64,000 nt of DNA from a candidate division BRC1 bacterium HGW-BRC1-1 (GCA_002842095.1 PHCB01000006.1:67814-131813), one strand, 5' to 3'; counted from the stretch's first letter, positions 18,231 through 27,626 are shown. A program made the numbers and translations. The notes: generated by a model not told the origin, from the letters alone.

Positions 18231-19722
18231 CGTTGTGTTGCCTTTTTGCCATCACTTCAGAGGCTGAAGGCAAATAACTTAGGTCGATGGTGATCTCACC
18301 ATTGCCGATGACGATAGCCTCTGTGATGTTCTCAACGATCTTCCTCTTTTCATCCTGATCGAGGCGGGGCCATTCCTTCCAGAGGTCTTGGGCCTCATGG
18401 AGGACCTGATCGCTGGAGAGGTAGTGGATGCGGAGGAAGTCGATCTCTGCCTGGAGGCGCGGTATCTCGTCGTCTAGTTGCTTGACCCGATCCTCCAGTG
18501 GGCGATAGCGCTTGCCGAATCCCTCCCCGGTCATCTGGCCGTCGATGTATGTTCGGTAGACGATATCCATCTCTTTGCTGATTCGTCCGTGCTCCTGTTC
18601 GAGGACCCGCAGGAGTTCCTCCTTCTCCCGCACGGTCTCGTCGCCCGTCTTCAGGTACTCGGCCACATCGACCGGGGATTGGAAGAAATCCTGCAGCTGG
18701 TCGTAGAAGACGTTCTCCAGATCGACGACGGCAATTTTGTTGCGGCATTTCTGGCAGATGTATTTTGGGGAGTTCGACGGTACGTACATCTTTTGGCCGC
18801 AGGCGCAGCGGGTGAGGCCCGCAAAGAGTTGGACTGGACGGCGGCCCAGGCGCTTGCCCTTGGCTCGGCGCTCATCGAGCAGATGGTTGCACTGCTCCCA
18901 GAGGGCCTCGGAGATGATCGGCTCGACCTCGCTGTGGACCCAATCGGATTCCGGTTTCGTCACCCAATGCTTCTTGTTGCCGAGCGAGCGGGTGTAGTTG
19001 GCGCGGCGCAGGCCCTTGGCCAGCGGATCGCGGATAAGGCGCTCGACCGTGGTATCGGAAAATTCCGAGCCGTTCCGCGTGCGGTATCCGGCCTCATTGA
19101 GGAGTCGGGACACGGTTTTCTTGCGCCGGTGCTCAAGGAAAAGTTCATACATCAGCTTCCGCACAGGGGCTTCCTTGGGATCGGGTACCAGCTTGCGGTC
19201 TTCCCACTTGTACCCGAAGGGCGCCTGTCCGCCGAGCGGTTTGCCGAGCTTGGCGCGGATCGGCACCGACGCGGCCACACGCTCGGCTATCTCCTCACGC
19301 TCCCACTGGGCCATGGCAGCGATCATAGTGTAGAAAAAGCGGCCGGCCGGGGTGGAGGTGTCGATGGACTCTTGGAGCGAGATGAGGTGCGCGTTGTGCT
19401 TCTCGAAGTGCTCGGCGAAGTCCAATAGTTCCCTAGTGTTGCGGGCGAGACGGGCGAGCTTGGAGAAAATGAGGCCGGTGATTCGGCCGCGGCGGATGTC
19501 TTCAAGCATCCGCTGCGTTTCGGTTTGGGCGATCACTGATTTGCCGCTCACGCCTTCGAGGTGGTAGACCTCGACGACCTGCCAGCCCTTGGACTCGGCA
19601 TAGTAGTGGGCGCGCTTTTCGTGGTGCTCGGGGCTCTCGCCCCGGGCTTGGTCCTCGGTCGAGACGCGAATCCAAATGCCGACGCGCTTGGAGTCTCCGT
19701 CGTGGCGCGTGTTCGCTGTCAT
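18202..19722 (-). CDS. Large serine recombinase, probable integrase of the element
   Basis: A 506-residue recombinase. N-terminal resolvase domain with the catalytic serine in [10 protein letters not shown] (about residue 20) and the arginine-rich SKLARLARN motif; then the recombinase domain ([20 protein letters not shown] end), a zinc ribbon (CACGQKM and CQKCRNK, residues about 305-330) and a coiled coil. The gene crosses attL: its last 8 codons and stop (18204-18202) are antisense comM. Reading past the crossover into the right end, as in an excised circle, the frame stays open and joins the HTH gene at 54338-54760. It follows the ATPase gene by 2 bases, so the three minus-strand genes form one operon. 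Its place at the end makes it the likely integrase. Confidence 0.92.
   Translation of the reverse strand: MTANTRHDGDSKRVGIWIRVSTEDQARGESPEHHEKRAHYYAESKGWQVVEVYHLEGVSGKSVIAQTETQRMLEDIRRGRITGLIFSKLARLARNTRELLDFAEHFEKHNAHLISLQESIDTSTPAGRFFYTMIAAMAQWEREEIAERVAASVPIRAKLGKPLGGQAPFGYKWEDRKLVPDPKEAPVRKLMYELFLEHRRKKTVSRLLNEAGYRTRNGSEFSDTTVERLIRDPLAKGLRRANYTRSLGNKKHWVTKPESDWVHSEVEPIISEALWEQCNHLLDERRAKGKRLGRRPVQLFAGLTRCACGQKMYVPSNSPKYICQKCRNKIAVVDLENVFYDQLQDFFQSPVDVAEYLKTGDETVREKEELLRVLEQEHGRISKEMDIVYRTYIDGQMTGEGFGKRYRPLEDRVKQLDDEIPRLQAEIDFLRIHYLSSDQVLHEAQDLWKEWPRLDQDEKRKIVENITEAIVIGNGEITIDLSYLPSASEVMAKRQHNVMGSCCRRG
18228..18250 (+). other. attL: crossover TG plus element left arm
   Basis: Junction CCCA-TG-ACGTTG. 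The element arm at 18230-18250 (core GTTGTGTTGCCTTTTT) is the inverted partner of the right arm at 54787-54807: 17 of 21 positions match. The arm lies within the 3' end of the recombinase gene. Confidence 0.85.
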
Positions 19723-19724
19723 TT

Positions 19725-22700
19725 TCAGTCCTTCTTCTTCAGCCGACGCATTCCTGTCGTAATTACCTTCGAGATGGCCTGCTTGCGCACAGCTTTTTCC
19801 TCTTCGCTTACCGGGTGGAAGCGCACCTTCACTCTATATCCTCGCACTGTGCCTTCGTGGCCGGCCGCCTCGGCCTCCAACCCCTCGATCACCGAAAAAA
19901 GCGAGTCGGGGGTGACGAAGCGAATCTTGCTGAGCACGGCCTTGTCGATCCGGTCACGGGCCATGTCTTCAACTTTGGATAGCTGTTTCGGATCGGCGGC
20001 GATCACCACCACATGGCCGAAGCCCGCCCGGAAGCATTTCTCTATGTTGCCCATCTCGTAGTCGGCGGTCGAAGTAATGGAAATCTCGCATGCCACCGTG
20101 CACTGGCCCTTCTCCAAAGCGACATCGATACTGCCGCCGGCGATTTCCTTCTCGATGGTGGCCCGCCAGCCCATGCCTTCGGCCAGTTGCTTGACAAGTT
20201 GCTGCAGGTACTTGTGCTCGCGCCCACCCTTGCCGAGCGCGGGAAGCTCTCCGGGTTTGGGTTTAGCCTTCGCGCGCGACTTCTTCTCCGTGGGAGTGGC
20301 CATGCCGGACGATGAGGTCGGCGAGGGCGGAGGCGTCGGTTCCACCGGAGTAGGCGCGGGCGGTTCGTCCTCGTCGTCCGGTTTCCTCGACGCTCGGCGT
20401 GCGGGTCTGGCGTCTACTTGCCCGTCTTCTCCACGGGCCTGATTGAGATGCGCTTCCACTTCGCTGCGCGGTGTGGCGAACTTGCGACGCGACACGGAGG
20501 TAATCTCTTCCATCTGCGCTTCGGCACATTCGGTGTCGATCTCCGGCAGCGGATCGATGCGCAGGTTGAAGTCATACTCGGCTCGCTCGATGCGGGCGAT
20601 GGCTTCACCGGTGCCGAGGTTCTGCAAATCCTTGGCGTCAAAGAAAGAGAAGCCGCTCGCGAGCTTGGCTGCATCCTGATCACCCAAGCGGAAGCAGACG
20701 CGCGCGAACGGATTGGCGAGAATGGCGCTGCCGATCTCGGAGTCCTTCCCCAGCTGTCGCATTTCCTGGTGAGCGAGCACCAAACCCAGCTGGTACTTGC
20801 GCACCCCCGAGAGGATCGATGCCATCGAGGGGGTGACGAAATAGGGAAACTCGTCGATATAGAGGTAGAAAGGACGGCGGTCGGAGGCGCGCTGCTCCTG
20901 CCGGCAAAGGGCGAGTTGGTGGAACTTCGAGACGATGAGCGAGCCCAGCAGGTACGCGTTCTCTTCGCCGATGGCGCCTTGGGAGAGCTTGGCCAGGAAT
21001 ATGCGTCCCTGGTTCATGATGCCGCCGAAATCGAGCCGGTTTTCCTTCTGGCTCACCATGTACCGGATGAGCTTGGGTCGCAGAAAGGTGTCGAGCCGGG
21101 TGAGGATCGGAGCCTGCGGCTTGCCGGAGAGGAGCGGGAATTCTTTCTGCCAGTAGTACGCGACTTCGGGGTCCTGGACCGTTTTCACAAACCGTTTGCG
21201 GAAGTCCTGATCGACCAGGAAGCGCCGCAGGTCGGCGAGCGTGCCACCTTCGTTCGATTCGAGGAAGGCGAGTACGGCATTGCCCAGCACGGATGTCATC
21301 TGATCGCCCCAACTGGTGGCGAGCCGCTTGAAAACACCGACCAGATCCGAAGCGAGCAGGTTCTTCTCCAGTTCCGAATGGGCCTGCAGGATGTTGAAGC
21401 CGACAGGGAAATCCGAGTCGGACGGGTCCACCAGCACGACATCATCGAAACGCTTCTCGGGCAGACGCGCGAGGACCTGGTCGATGAGATCGCCATGCGG
21501 ATCGAGCACAGCCACGCCCTCGCCCCGCTCGATGTCCTGCATGATGAGGTTGAGGAGAAAGGTGGATTTGCCAGTGCCCGATGCGCCGATCACATGCATG
21601 TGCCGTACGCGCTGGACCGGGCTGAGGGAGACGGTTTCCGCTTTGCCGTTGTGGAAGTTCTCGCCCAACGCGAACTTGTTCCCGAGGGCGATCCCCGGTG
21701 CGGCCTTGGTTTTCTTTGAGAGGCGCTTGAGCTTCTCCGAGCGGACGAATGGCCCGGGCATGTGCACCAGTGTGAGCAACTCATCCGTCGAGAGGATCAT
21801 TCCGCTCCGGTGCGTTTGGCGGCAGACGAGATCCCGCTCATGCCAGTCATCGTCATAGTCATCATTGGAGAGCGGGATGAATTCGTTGGCCATGGGGTTC
21901 GCCAGTTGAGCCAGGCCACTGCCCATGTTCCTGGCGATATCCATGGCCCGGCCATGCCGTTCGCTCTTGGCAGCTAGGCGCACGAGACCGGCAAAGAGCG
22001 GGCTCGACACCTTCTGTTTCGCCTGGCTAACCAATTCGGGAGCATCGGCAAAGAAAGGCTTGCCGTCATAGTCGGTGACAGAGCGGACGACGCTCTCAGC
22101 CCAAGGGTGGTGCACGGGCTGCAGCAAGACCTGGAAGACACCAATCTCACCACGCCGCAGATTCTCCAGGGCGCCGATCACGGCCGCCAGAGGATCGACA
22201 TCGAAGTTCTTCGCTACCCGCAGTGGCAGCATGAACTCGTTGCACAGTCCGAACTCCATGACAAGGCGGTCACGCTCGTCCTCATCGTCTTCGTTCAGGT
22301 TGCCTCCCAACCACCGATCGAGCAGAAACCGGTCTGCCCGCTCCAGCACGATTTCGGGATAGAACGTGCGCAGTTGCTGGACGACTTGCTCATCATCTTT
22401 GTCGCGACAGACGATTTGGAGCACGATGGAGTCGGGCAGCCCGATGATCTCAAAGGCGATTGGGTGCCGGCAGTACCCGAGCACGAGCAGGAATTCTTGC
22501 GCTATGTCTTTGGACGACTTGAAGCCGGTAGGCAGCACGACCTGGAACTCGACGGGCTCATCGGGTTTGACCAATGCGTCAGTGTCTGGCTCACGGTCAT
22601 AGAGCGCCAGGTACCTCTGTTCGAACTCCGCTTCCGGGCTGATGATGGGTGCGCTGGCGCGTCCTCGCAGCCGATCCGCGATGGCACTGACGAGCGATGG

Positions 22701-22865
22701 CCTACGATTGTCGTTGGCATGCCCCATGCTCGGTGGGGCCACCCGGAAGAAGGGAACGAACGGGGGTTCAAGCACGACCGGATCGCTCCACAACTGCCAG
22801 CCACGGCCGCGGCTTTCCCAGGCAAAGAACTGGGCGGTGAGCGCTTGGGCCGGATCTCTCATCAC
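19725..22865 (-). CDS. VirD4/HerA-type ATPase with putative nuclease-like C-terminus
   Basis: A 1046-residue protein. Residues about 420-830 form a TraD/VirD4/HerA-like motor: Walker A IGASGTGKSTFLLN (about 425) and VLDPHGD, Walker B YLYIDEFPYF (about 665), VLAHQEM sensor. Before it is a 400-residue region of unknown fold; no transmembrane helix is clear. After a Pro/Lys-rich linker (residues about 815-870), a C-terminal alpha/beta domain has GGSIDVALEKGQ and VACEISITST, which resembles a PD-(D/E)XK nuclease core with Ser in place of the usual Lys. It probably pumps DNA, either as a coupling protein for transfer or in partition. The membrane protein upstream may be its anchor. Confidence 0.75.
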   Translation of the reverse strand: MMRDPAQALTAQFFAWESRGRGWQLWSDPVVLEPPFVPFFRVAPPSMGHANDNRRPSLVSAIADRLRGRASAPIISPEAEFEQRYLALYDREPDTDALVKPDEPVEFQVVLPTGFKSSKDIAQEFLLVLGYCRHPIAFEIIGLPDSIVLQIVCRDKDDEQVVQQLRTFYPEIVLERADRFLLDRWLGGNLNEDDEDERDRLVMEFGLCNEFMLPLRVAKNFDVDPLAAVIGALENLRRGEIGVFQVLLQPVHHPWAESVVRSVTDYDGKPFFADAPELVSQAKQKVSSPLFAGLVRLAAKSERHGRAMDIARNMGSGLAQLANPMANEFIPLSNDDYDDDWHERDLVCRQTHRSGMILSTDELLTLVHMPGPFVRSEKLKRLSKKTKAAPGIALGNKFALGENFHNGKAETVSLSPVQRVRHMHVIGASGTGKSTFLLNLIMQDIERGEGVAVLDPHGDLIDQVLARLPEKRFDDVVLVDPSDSDFPVGFNILQAHSELEKNLLASDLVGVFKRLATSWGDQMTSVLGNAVLAFLESNEGGTLADLRRFLVDQDFRKRFVKTVQDPEVAYYWQKEFPLLSGKPQAPILTRLDTFLRPKLIRYMVSQKENRLDFGGIMNQGRIFLAKLSQGAIGEENAYLLGSLIVSKFHQLALCRQEQRASDRRPFYLYIDEFPYFVTPSMASILSGVRKYQLGLVLAHQEMRQLGKDSEIGSAILANPFARVCFRLGDQDAAKLASGFSFFDAKDLQNLGTGEAIARIERAEYDFNLRIDPLPEIDTECAEAQMEEITSVSRRKFATPRSEVEAHLNQARGEDGQVDARPARRASRKPDDEDEPPAPTPVEPTPPPSPTSSSGMATPTEKKSRAKAKPKPGELPALGKGGREHKYLQQLVKQLAEGMGWRATIEKEIAGGSIDVALEKGQCTVACEISITSTADYEMGNIEKCFRAGFGHVVVIAADPKQLSKVEDMARDRIDKAVLSKIRFVTPDSLFSVIEGLEAEAAGHEGTVRGYRVKVRFHPVSEEEKAVRKQAISKVITTGMRRLKKKD

Positions 22866-22869
22866 TCCG

Positions 22870-23592
22870 CTACTTCCTGAAGAACTCCTTCATGATGGGC
22901 TTTCGTTCCTCTTCGGTCAGGGCTTTTAAGCCTTTGGTCTCCGTCAGGGCATCAACCGCCTCCATCACCGCCGCCTGGACGGTGCTGCGAAACATCGTCT
23001 GCGTGTCGATGCGGTAGTAGGTGGCGGGGAGGAAGAGCGACTCCCAGACGCGACCCAGCAGCGGCACAGCCAGAAGGTCATTGGCACTCTGGCTCTCGCC
23101 TTGGGCGATGTATGCCCCGACGGCCCAGAAGAGCAGTAACAGCGCGAAGCCGCTGACAACTAGGCCCGGCAGATAGGGTATGGCAAAGAGCCAGAGCCAC
23201 CCGGTTGCTTGGATGATCGAGAAGAGCGTCTCTCTGCCGATCAGGTATTGCGGGAGAATGAGAACGAAGAGCACCATCAGGATGATGGCGATCAAGGACT
23301 TAATGGGGCTGGGGCACTTCTTGGCAAACCACCAGGAGAAGAAGAAGCCAGAGCCGAACGGCGCCGCGCAGATGTCGAAAACGTACGGTCCGCGTTCGAT
23401 ACGCAGGTACTGGCGCTTGGCTGAAGTGAGCCCGCTTTCCCGCCACTCTACCGTTGATGTTGCGGCGTCGGGGATCTGCCGTTTCTCGACTGCCTTCTCG
23501 ACAGTGTTGTAGAAGGCGGTTGGCGAGGTTTCGAAGTCGCTAAACAGCTTGTGCCAATTGCCCAGCGGCTCGACGGGTACACTCTTAGCCAT
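22870..23592 (-). CDS. Membrane protein of the ATPase operon, unknown function
   Basis: A 240-residue protein I do not recognise. It has a soluble N-domain (residues 1-95), two to three hydrophobic segments (about 97-118 and 130-162) and a soluble C-domain rich in Glu/Lys. The ATG has a strong ribosome site (GGAGGAAGTGGGAG). It ends 4 bases before the ATPase gene, so a membrane anchor or channel partner of that ATPase is plausible from context only. No homology to VirB6, VirB8 or TraG was recognised. Confidence 0.65.
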   Translation of the reverse strand: MAKSVPVEPLGNWHKLFSDFETSPTAFYNTVEKAVEKRQIPDAATSTVEWRESGLTSAKRQYLRIERGPYVFDICAAPFGSGFFFSWWFAKKCPSPIKSLIAIILMVLFVLILPQYLIGRETLFSIIQATGWLWLFAIPYLPGLVVSGFALLLLFWAVGAYIAQGESQSANDLLAVPLLGRVWESLFLPATYYRIDTQTMFRSTVQAAVMEAVDALTETKGLKALTEEERKPIMKEFFRK

Positions 23593-23778
23593 ACTCCCAC
23601 TTCCTCCAAGAATTAAATTTCGACTTCAGCATGCCATTCGTTGGCATGTCGGATTTGGATGCAACAAAAACCCTGCGCGTTTCGCGGAATTGACGTAGAA
23701 CAAGAGCGGCCAGTGCCACCTCCTTTCGCCTGCGGTCTCCTCGCGCTTCAATGGTGAGCAGAAAGGAGGTGGTCCAGC

Positions 23779-24216
23779 ATGTATCGAATCCCCGTGGTCT
23801 CCCTGCGCTTGGTGCGCGAGAAGTCGAGCTCCTATGCCGAGAAGCAGATCACCGATTCCCGCGCCACGTACAACCTCTTCCGTTCCTTGGTGGAAGATCG
23901 CGACCGTGAGCATCTCTGGCTGATTTGCCTGGACACGAAGAACCGCGTGAACTGCTTGGCAGAGATCGCTATCGGTTCGCTCAATGCGGCGATCGTCCAT
24001 CCGCGCGAGGTGTTCAAGACGGCATTGCTCGCCAACGCAGCGACAGTGATTGTCCTGCATAACCATCCCTCGGGCGATTGCGCTCCGAGCCATGAGGACA
24101 GGACGATCACGAAACGGTTGGTTGAGGCTGGTAAATTGCTTGGCGTGCCGATGCTCGACCACATCATCATCGGCAACGGGAGGTTCTACTCCTTCGCCGA
24201 CGAGGGCGGCCTGTAA
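23779..24216 (+). CDS. radC: RadC-like JAB/MPN domain protein
   Basis: A 145-residue protein with the metal-binding JAMM pattern HNHPSGDCAPSHED (about residues 93-106) that defines the RadC family. The usual N-terminal helix-hairpin-helix part of chromosomal RadC is missing, as in many plasmid and island copies. A full AGAAAGGAGGTGG ribosome site precedes ATG 23779. The role of RadC is unclear; it is common next to mobile-element replication and defence genes, perhaps as a peptidase or DNA-processing factor. Confidence 0.85.
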   Translation: MYRIPVVSLRLVREKSSSYAEKQITDSRATYNLFRSLVEDRDREHLWLICLDTKNRVNCLAEIAIGSLNAAIVHPREVFKTALLANAATVIVLHNHPSGDCAPSHEDRTITKRLVEAGKLLGVPMLDHIIIGNGRFYSFADEGGL

Positions 24217-24321
24217 CAGGGTCGCCCATTTCTTGCCGCCTGCAAAACACCCATTGAATTGCGAACACTATCAGCACTATTTCGTAATCATCGACGTTCA
24301 AAGAGGTAGAGGACTAACACA

Positions 24322-24606
24322 ATGCCAACCTTCAAAATTGCCCACATTCGTGAGCAAGGCCAAGATATCATCTTGGCCTTGGTGTCAGACCAGATTCATT
24401 ACAAAGGCGATACCGAGAAAGCGGCCTTGGCCGCGTCTCTGCAGGCATGTGCAGAAGCAGCGGGATTGGCAGGTATAGTTGTTCTGGTCTGGATTCACGT
24501 CAACCAGATCTACTTCCGGGGGCCAAGTCCCTGGCATGCGTTCTTGAAGGGTCTCACGGTTCCCTTCTTTATGTCGAACATCAACAAGGAACTCACCTGT
24601 AAGTGA
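24322..24606 (+). CDS. Small hypothetical protein, 94 residues
   Basis: Not recognised. It begins MPTFKIAHIREQGQD, has a predicted beta-alpha start (IILALVSDQ) and one hydrophobic stretch (GLAGIVVLVWIHV). A purine-rich AGAGGTAGAGGA lies before the ATG, and the codon use is acceptable. It overlaps the convergent ATPase gene by 14 bases at the 3' ends. Confidence 0.55.
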   Translation: MPTFKIAHIREQGQDIILALVSDQIHYKGDTEKAALAASLQACAEAAGLAGIVVLVWIHVNQIYFRGPSPWHAFLKGLTVPFFMSNINKELTCK

Positions 24607-25786
24607 GAATTGGTCTTGCTGCTACCGAGGTATTGGCGCTGAATGGCCGAGACGCCGTCCCGTCAATCATCATCCGCAGGTAGATCGCGAAGTTGGGGAG
24701 AGCGGTGAAGTCTTCGGCCCGGAATTCGGGCAGGAATTCCTTCTCCAGCATCTCGGCATCGGCAGCTCCCACCCGGAAGGCAATGAGGGTGCCCACGTTG
24801 CCGATGATCGCGTCCCGGATCGGCTCTTCAAGTTGCGCGAGGTACTGGTGGGCCAGCACGAGCCCGAGTCGATACTTGCGCAGTTCGGAGAGCATGGTTG
24901 CGAGCGAAAGCGTGGTGAACGAATGGAACTCGTCGAGATAGAGGAAGAAGTCGCGACGGTTCGCTTCGGACATCTCGGCTCGGCTGAGAGCGGCGAGGTT
25001 GAACGAGGAGACGAGCAGCGATCCAAGCAAGAGGGCTGCACTTTCACCGATACGTCCCTTGGCCAGGTTCACCACGAGGATCTTCCTTGTATCCATGATC
25101 TCTCGCAGGTTGAAGCTGCTCCTGGTTTGCGCGAGGATGCGGCTCACCACCGGATCGGTGAGGAAGGCCCCCACCTTATTCTGGATCGGGGCGACGGCCT
25201 CGGCACGGAAACGGGGCGGATAGCCCTCGAACTCGCGCAGCCAGAAGTTGCGCACTTGGGCATTCGAGGTGCGCAGGGCGGCCATTTTGCGGAAGGTGGG
25301 ATCGCCGAAGAGCCGAGGGATGTCGGCGAGCGTGGAGAGTGGCTGATCGAGGAGCACCAAGATAGCGTTGCGCAGGATATGCTCCAAGCGCGGTCCCCAG
25401 GAGTCTGACCACAACTTTTTGAAGGCATCGAGCAGGCCGGCAGCTGCGAGCCCGCGCTTGTCGGGGGACACCGATTCGAGTGGGTTGAAGCCGAATGGCT
25501 TCGTGCTGTCGGGCACGTTGAAGTAGATGAGATCGCCGCGTCTACCTGGTGGAATGGAATTCACGATGCGTTCGGCCAGATCACCGTGAGGATCGAGCAG
25601 GGCCAGTCCTTGCCCGCCGGACATGTCTTGGCGGATCATCGTCTCCAACAGCGTCGTTTTCCCTGTGCCGGTCTTGCCGATCAGGTATATGTGCGCCCGC
25701 CGGTCGGCCTGGCGGATACCGAAGAAGCGCCGCTGGTTGCGGAAGTTCGTCTCGGCAAAGAAGGTGATGCGCCGGTCGTCTGTCAT
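24593..25786 (-). CDS. Second VirD4/HerA-type ATPase
   Basis: A 397-residue motor with only the ATPase core: Walker A IGKTGTGKTTLLET (about residues 36-48), LALLDPHGDLAE, Walker B FFLYLDEFHSF and a VLAHQYLAQ sensor motif. It is a distant relative of the 1046-residue ATPase of this element but lacks its N- and C-terminal domains. It has no transmembrane segment. It could be a second coupling or partition motor; the pairing of two such ATPases in one element without other transfer genes is notable. Confidence 0.8.
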   Translation of the reverse strand: MTDDRRITFFAETNFRNQRRFFGIRQADRRAHIYLIGKTGTGKTTLLETMIRQDMSGGQGLALLDPHGDLAERIVNSIPPGRRGDLIYFNVPDSTKPFGFNPLESVSPDKRGLAAAGLLDAFKKLWSDSWGPRLEHILRNAILVLLDQPLSTLADIPRLFGDPTFRKMAALRTSNAQVRNFWLREFEGYPPRFRAEAVAPIQNKVGAFLTDPVVSRILAQTRSSFNLREIMDTRKILVVNLAKGRIGESAALLLGSLLVSSFNLAALSRAEMSEANRRDFFLYLDEFHSFTTLSLATMLSELRKYRLGLVLAHQYLAQLEEPIRDAIIGNVGTLIAFRVGAADAEMLEKEFLPEFRAEDFTALPNFAIYLRMMIDGTASRPFSANTSVAARPILTYR

Positions 25787-25943
25787 CCCCTCAGTATGAG
25801 AGCGCGCAAGAGCGCAGCCAAGTCGGCTCTACTGGCCGCGGGCGACCAACCCCGCCTCCTTTCGGCCCTCCCGCCACCCGGTACACTGGTCGCAGATCAT
25901 GCACCTTGTGATCACCAATCCACACTAAGGGAGGGTCACTCCG

Positions 25944-26789
25944 ATGACACCCACCGCAACCCAGGCACCACCCCAGTCCATCCAGACTGGCGTGATGGTC
26001 GCCTTCCAAACCGAAGAGGGAATCCGGGTCTATTCGCCCGACAATCCCCGTCAGTCGTACCTTGTCACCGGCACTGTCGAGAATCCGCAGTGCACCTGCC
26101 CGGAGTTCGGGCAGGACGCGGACGAGCCGCTGTGCGAGCACATCCGGGCCGTTGAAGCTCAGCTGCCGCACGGTCCGGCTCCGCTCGATGCCGACGAGGA
26201 AGCCTATGCCGCTGCCGAGCGGGAAGGCTTGCGGGAAGAGAACGCCCCGGCCGTCACCGTTCCGGCCATCATGCTCATCAAGCGGAGCGTGAGTCCGGAC
26301 GGACGCATCGACTCGCTGTCGGTGGAATTCTCCTGCCCGGTCGACCACGCGTCATCGAGTCAGATCCGGGACAAGGCCGAGAAGTCGCTCGCCCTGCAAG
26401 CGGCGATCATCAGTCGTTTCCTGGAACTGAACGGCAATGGGCAGCCCAAAGGAAACGGCCACGATGGCGGCAATGGCAACGGCTCGGACGAGAGTATTCC
26501 GGCTAAGCTGCTCGGCATCGCGGGCATGAACACCCGCTATGGCTGGAAGCTCTTCATCAACGTCGAGGCGTCCGGCCAGGTGCTCAAGTTCTTCGGCAAC
26601 CGCAAGCAACTCGCCGAAGCGATTGAAGCCGCTGGCTACCCGAACCTCACCCGCAACATCGCGGGCGGCATCTCTCTCAACGTGCCGTGCCGGATCATCA
26701 CTCGCGAGAGCGAGGATGGTCGGTACACGAACGTCGAGAAGATCCTCGCCGCGAAGAACGGTCGCCCGCTGGGAAGGAGCGGACACTGA
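25944..26789 (+). CDS. SWIM zinc-finger protein
   Basis: A 281-residue protein. Residues about 48-67 carry CTCPEFGQ...CEHI, a CxC-xn-CxH SWIM finger, known to bind DNA or protein. The linker near residue 160-180 is Gly/Asn rich (GNGHDGGNGNG). The C-terminal 100 residues have a mixed alpha/beta pattern (GWKLFINVEASGQVLKFFG) that I do not recognise. A GGGAGGG ribosome site precedes. It overlaps the nuclease gene by ATGA, so the two probably act together in DNA repair or recombination of the element. Confidence 0.75.
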   Translation: MTPTATQAPPQSIQTGVMVAFQTEEGIRVYSPDNPRQSYLVTGTVENPQCTCPEFGQDADEPLCEHIRAVEAQLPHGPAPLDADEEAYAAAEREGLREENAPAVTVPAIMLIKRSVSPDGRIDSLSVEFSCPVDHASSSQIRDKAEKSLALQAAIISRFLELNGNGQPKGNGHDGGNGNGSDESIPAKLLGIAGMNTRYGWKLFINVEASGQVLKFFGNRKQLAEAIEAAGYPNLTRNIAGGISLNVPCRIITRESEDGRYTNVEKILAAKNGRPLGRSGH

Positions 26790-27589
26790 TGAGCACCGCC
26801 CTGCTCCAGACCGAAAAGGGGGAGCCTGTTGCGACAGCCCCCCACCTCTCGTACTCGCGCATCAATCGCTACCTATTCTGCCCGGAACAGTATCGCCTCT
26901 ACTACATCGAGAACCTCCGCCCCCGCGTCCCCTCGGCGAGTCTCTGCTTCGGACAGACCGTCCACCAGGCGTTGGCCCACTTCTTCCGCGGCTATGGCGA
27001 TCCGGTTCACTTCTTCAAAGAAGAGTGGCTGCGCGTGCAGCACGAACCCATCGCCTACTCGTACCGCGAGTCCTGGGACAAGCTGGCCGAACGGGGCGTC
27101 CTCCTGCTTCAGAGCTTCATCCGTGACGAACTGCCCAAACTGGGCAAGATCATCGCTTCGGAGAAGCCCTTCGATCTCTCCATCTCCAATCTCGACTCGC
27201 CGTTCATCGGCGTGATCGACCTCGTGGCGGAGATCGACGGAGAGCGCACCGTGATCGACTTCAAGACCGCCTCGCAAGCCTACGACGACTACGAGGTCGT
27301 GCTCTCGGATCAGCTCACGGCCTACGCTCTAGCAGAACCCGATGCCCAGCAGTCGGCCCTCTGCGTCTTCGTCAAGACCAAGGAGCCGCGCATCGATTGG
27401 TACTTGGCCAAGCGCACGAGCGTTCAGCTCGCGGAGTTCTTGGCCAAGGCGTCCATCGTGGGGCAGAGCATCGCCGCCGGCCACTTCTACAAGCGCCCTG
27501 GTAAGCAGTGCGGATGGTGCGATTATCTCCCGGTCTGCACCGGCGACCTCCAGGCGACCGAACAGTCCCTGACACGTCCTGATGCCTGA
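26789..27589 (+). CDS. RecB/Cas4-like PD-(D/E)XK nuclease
   Basis: A 266-residue protein with the pattern of the RecB/Cas4 exonuclease family: LSYSRINRYLFCPEQYRL near the N-terminus, FGQTVHQALAHFF, the catalytic GVIDLVAE followed by TVIDFKTA (D and ExK-type DFK), and a C-terminal cysteine group CGWCDYLPVC which with the first cysteine could hold an iron-sulfur cluster. The start at 26789 overlaps the SWIM gene stop and has a GGAAGGAGC ribosome site. A terminator follows at 27596. Likely a single-strand exonuclease for DNA end processing. Confidence 0.85.
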   Translation: MSTALLQTEKGEPVATAPHLSYSRINRYLFCPEQYRLYYIENLRPRVPSASLCFGQTVHQALAHFFRGYGDPVHFFKEEWLRVQHEPIAYSYRESWDKLAERGVLLLQSFIRDELPKLGKIIASEKPFDLSISNLDSPFIGVIDLVAEIDGERTVIDFKTASQAYDDYEVVLSDQLTAYALAEPDAQQSALCVFVKTKEPRIDWYLAKRTSVQLAEFLAKASIVGQSIAAGHFYKRPGKQCGWCDYLPVCTGDLQATEQSLTRPDA

Positions 27590-27595
27590 CCCTTC

Positions 27596-27626
27596 GAGCC
27601 AGCAAGATCATCTGCTGGCTCTTTTT
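27596..27626 (+). terminator. Intrinsic terminator after the SWIM-nuclease operon
   Basis: Perfect 9-bp stem GAGCCAGCA / TGCTGGCTC with an 8-base loop and five T. It separates this operon from the four-gene cluster that follows, which must have its own promoter. Confidence 0.92.

Noticed and set aside
18228-18250. Element as a Tn7-like or IS-type insertion in comM
   Set aside because: No 5-base or longer target duplication, no DDE transposase gene, and only two shared bases at the crossover; a serine recombinase explains all of these.
20418-21719. A 433-codon open frame on the plus strand opposite the large ATPase
   Set aside because: It lies wholly antisense to a clear ATPase gene with motifs. 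Long antisense frames are expected in GC-rich sequence, and its translation shows no family pattern.
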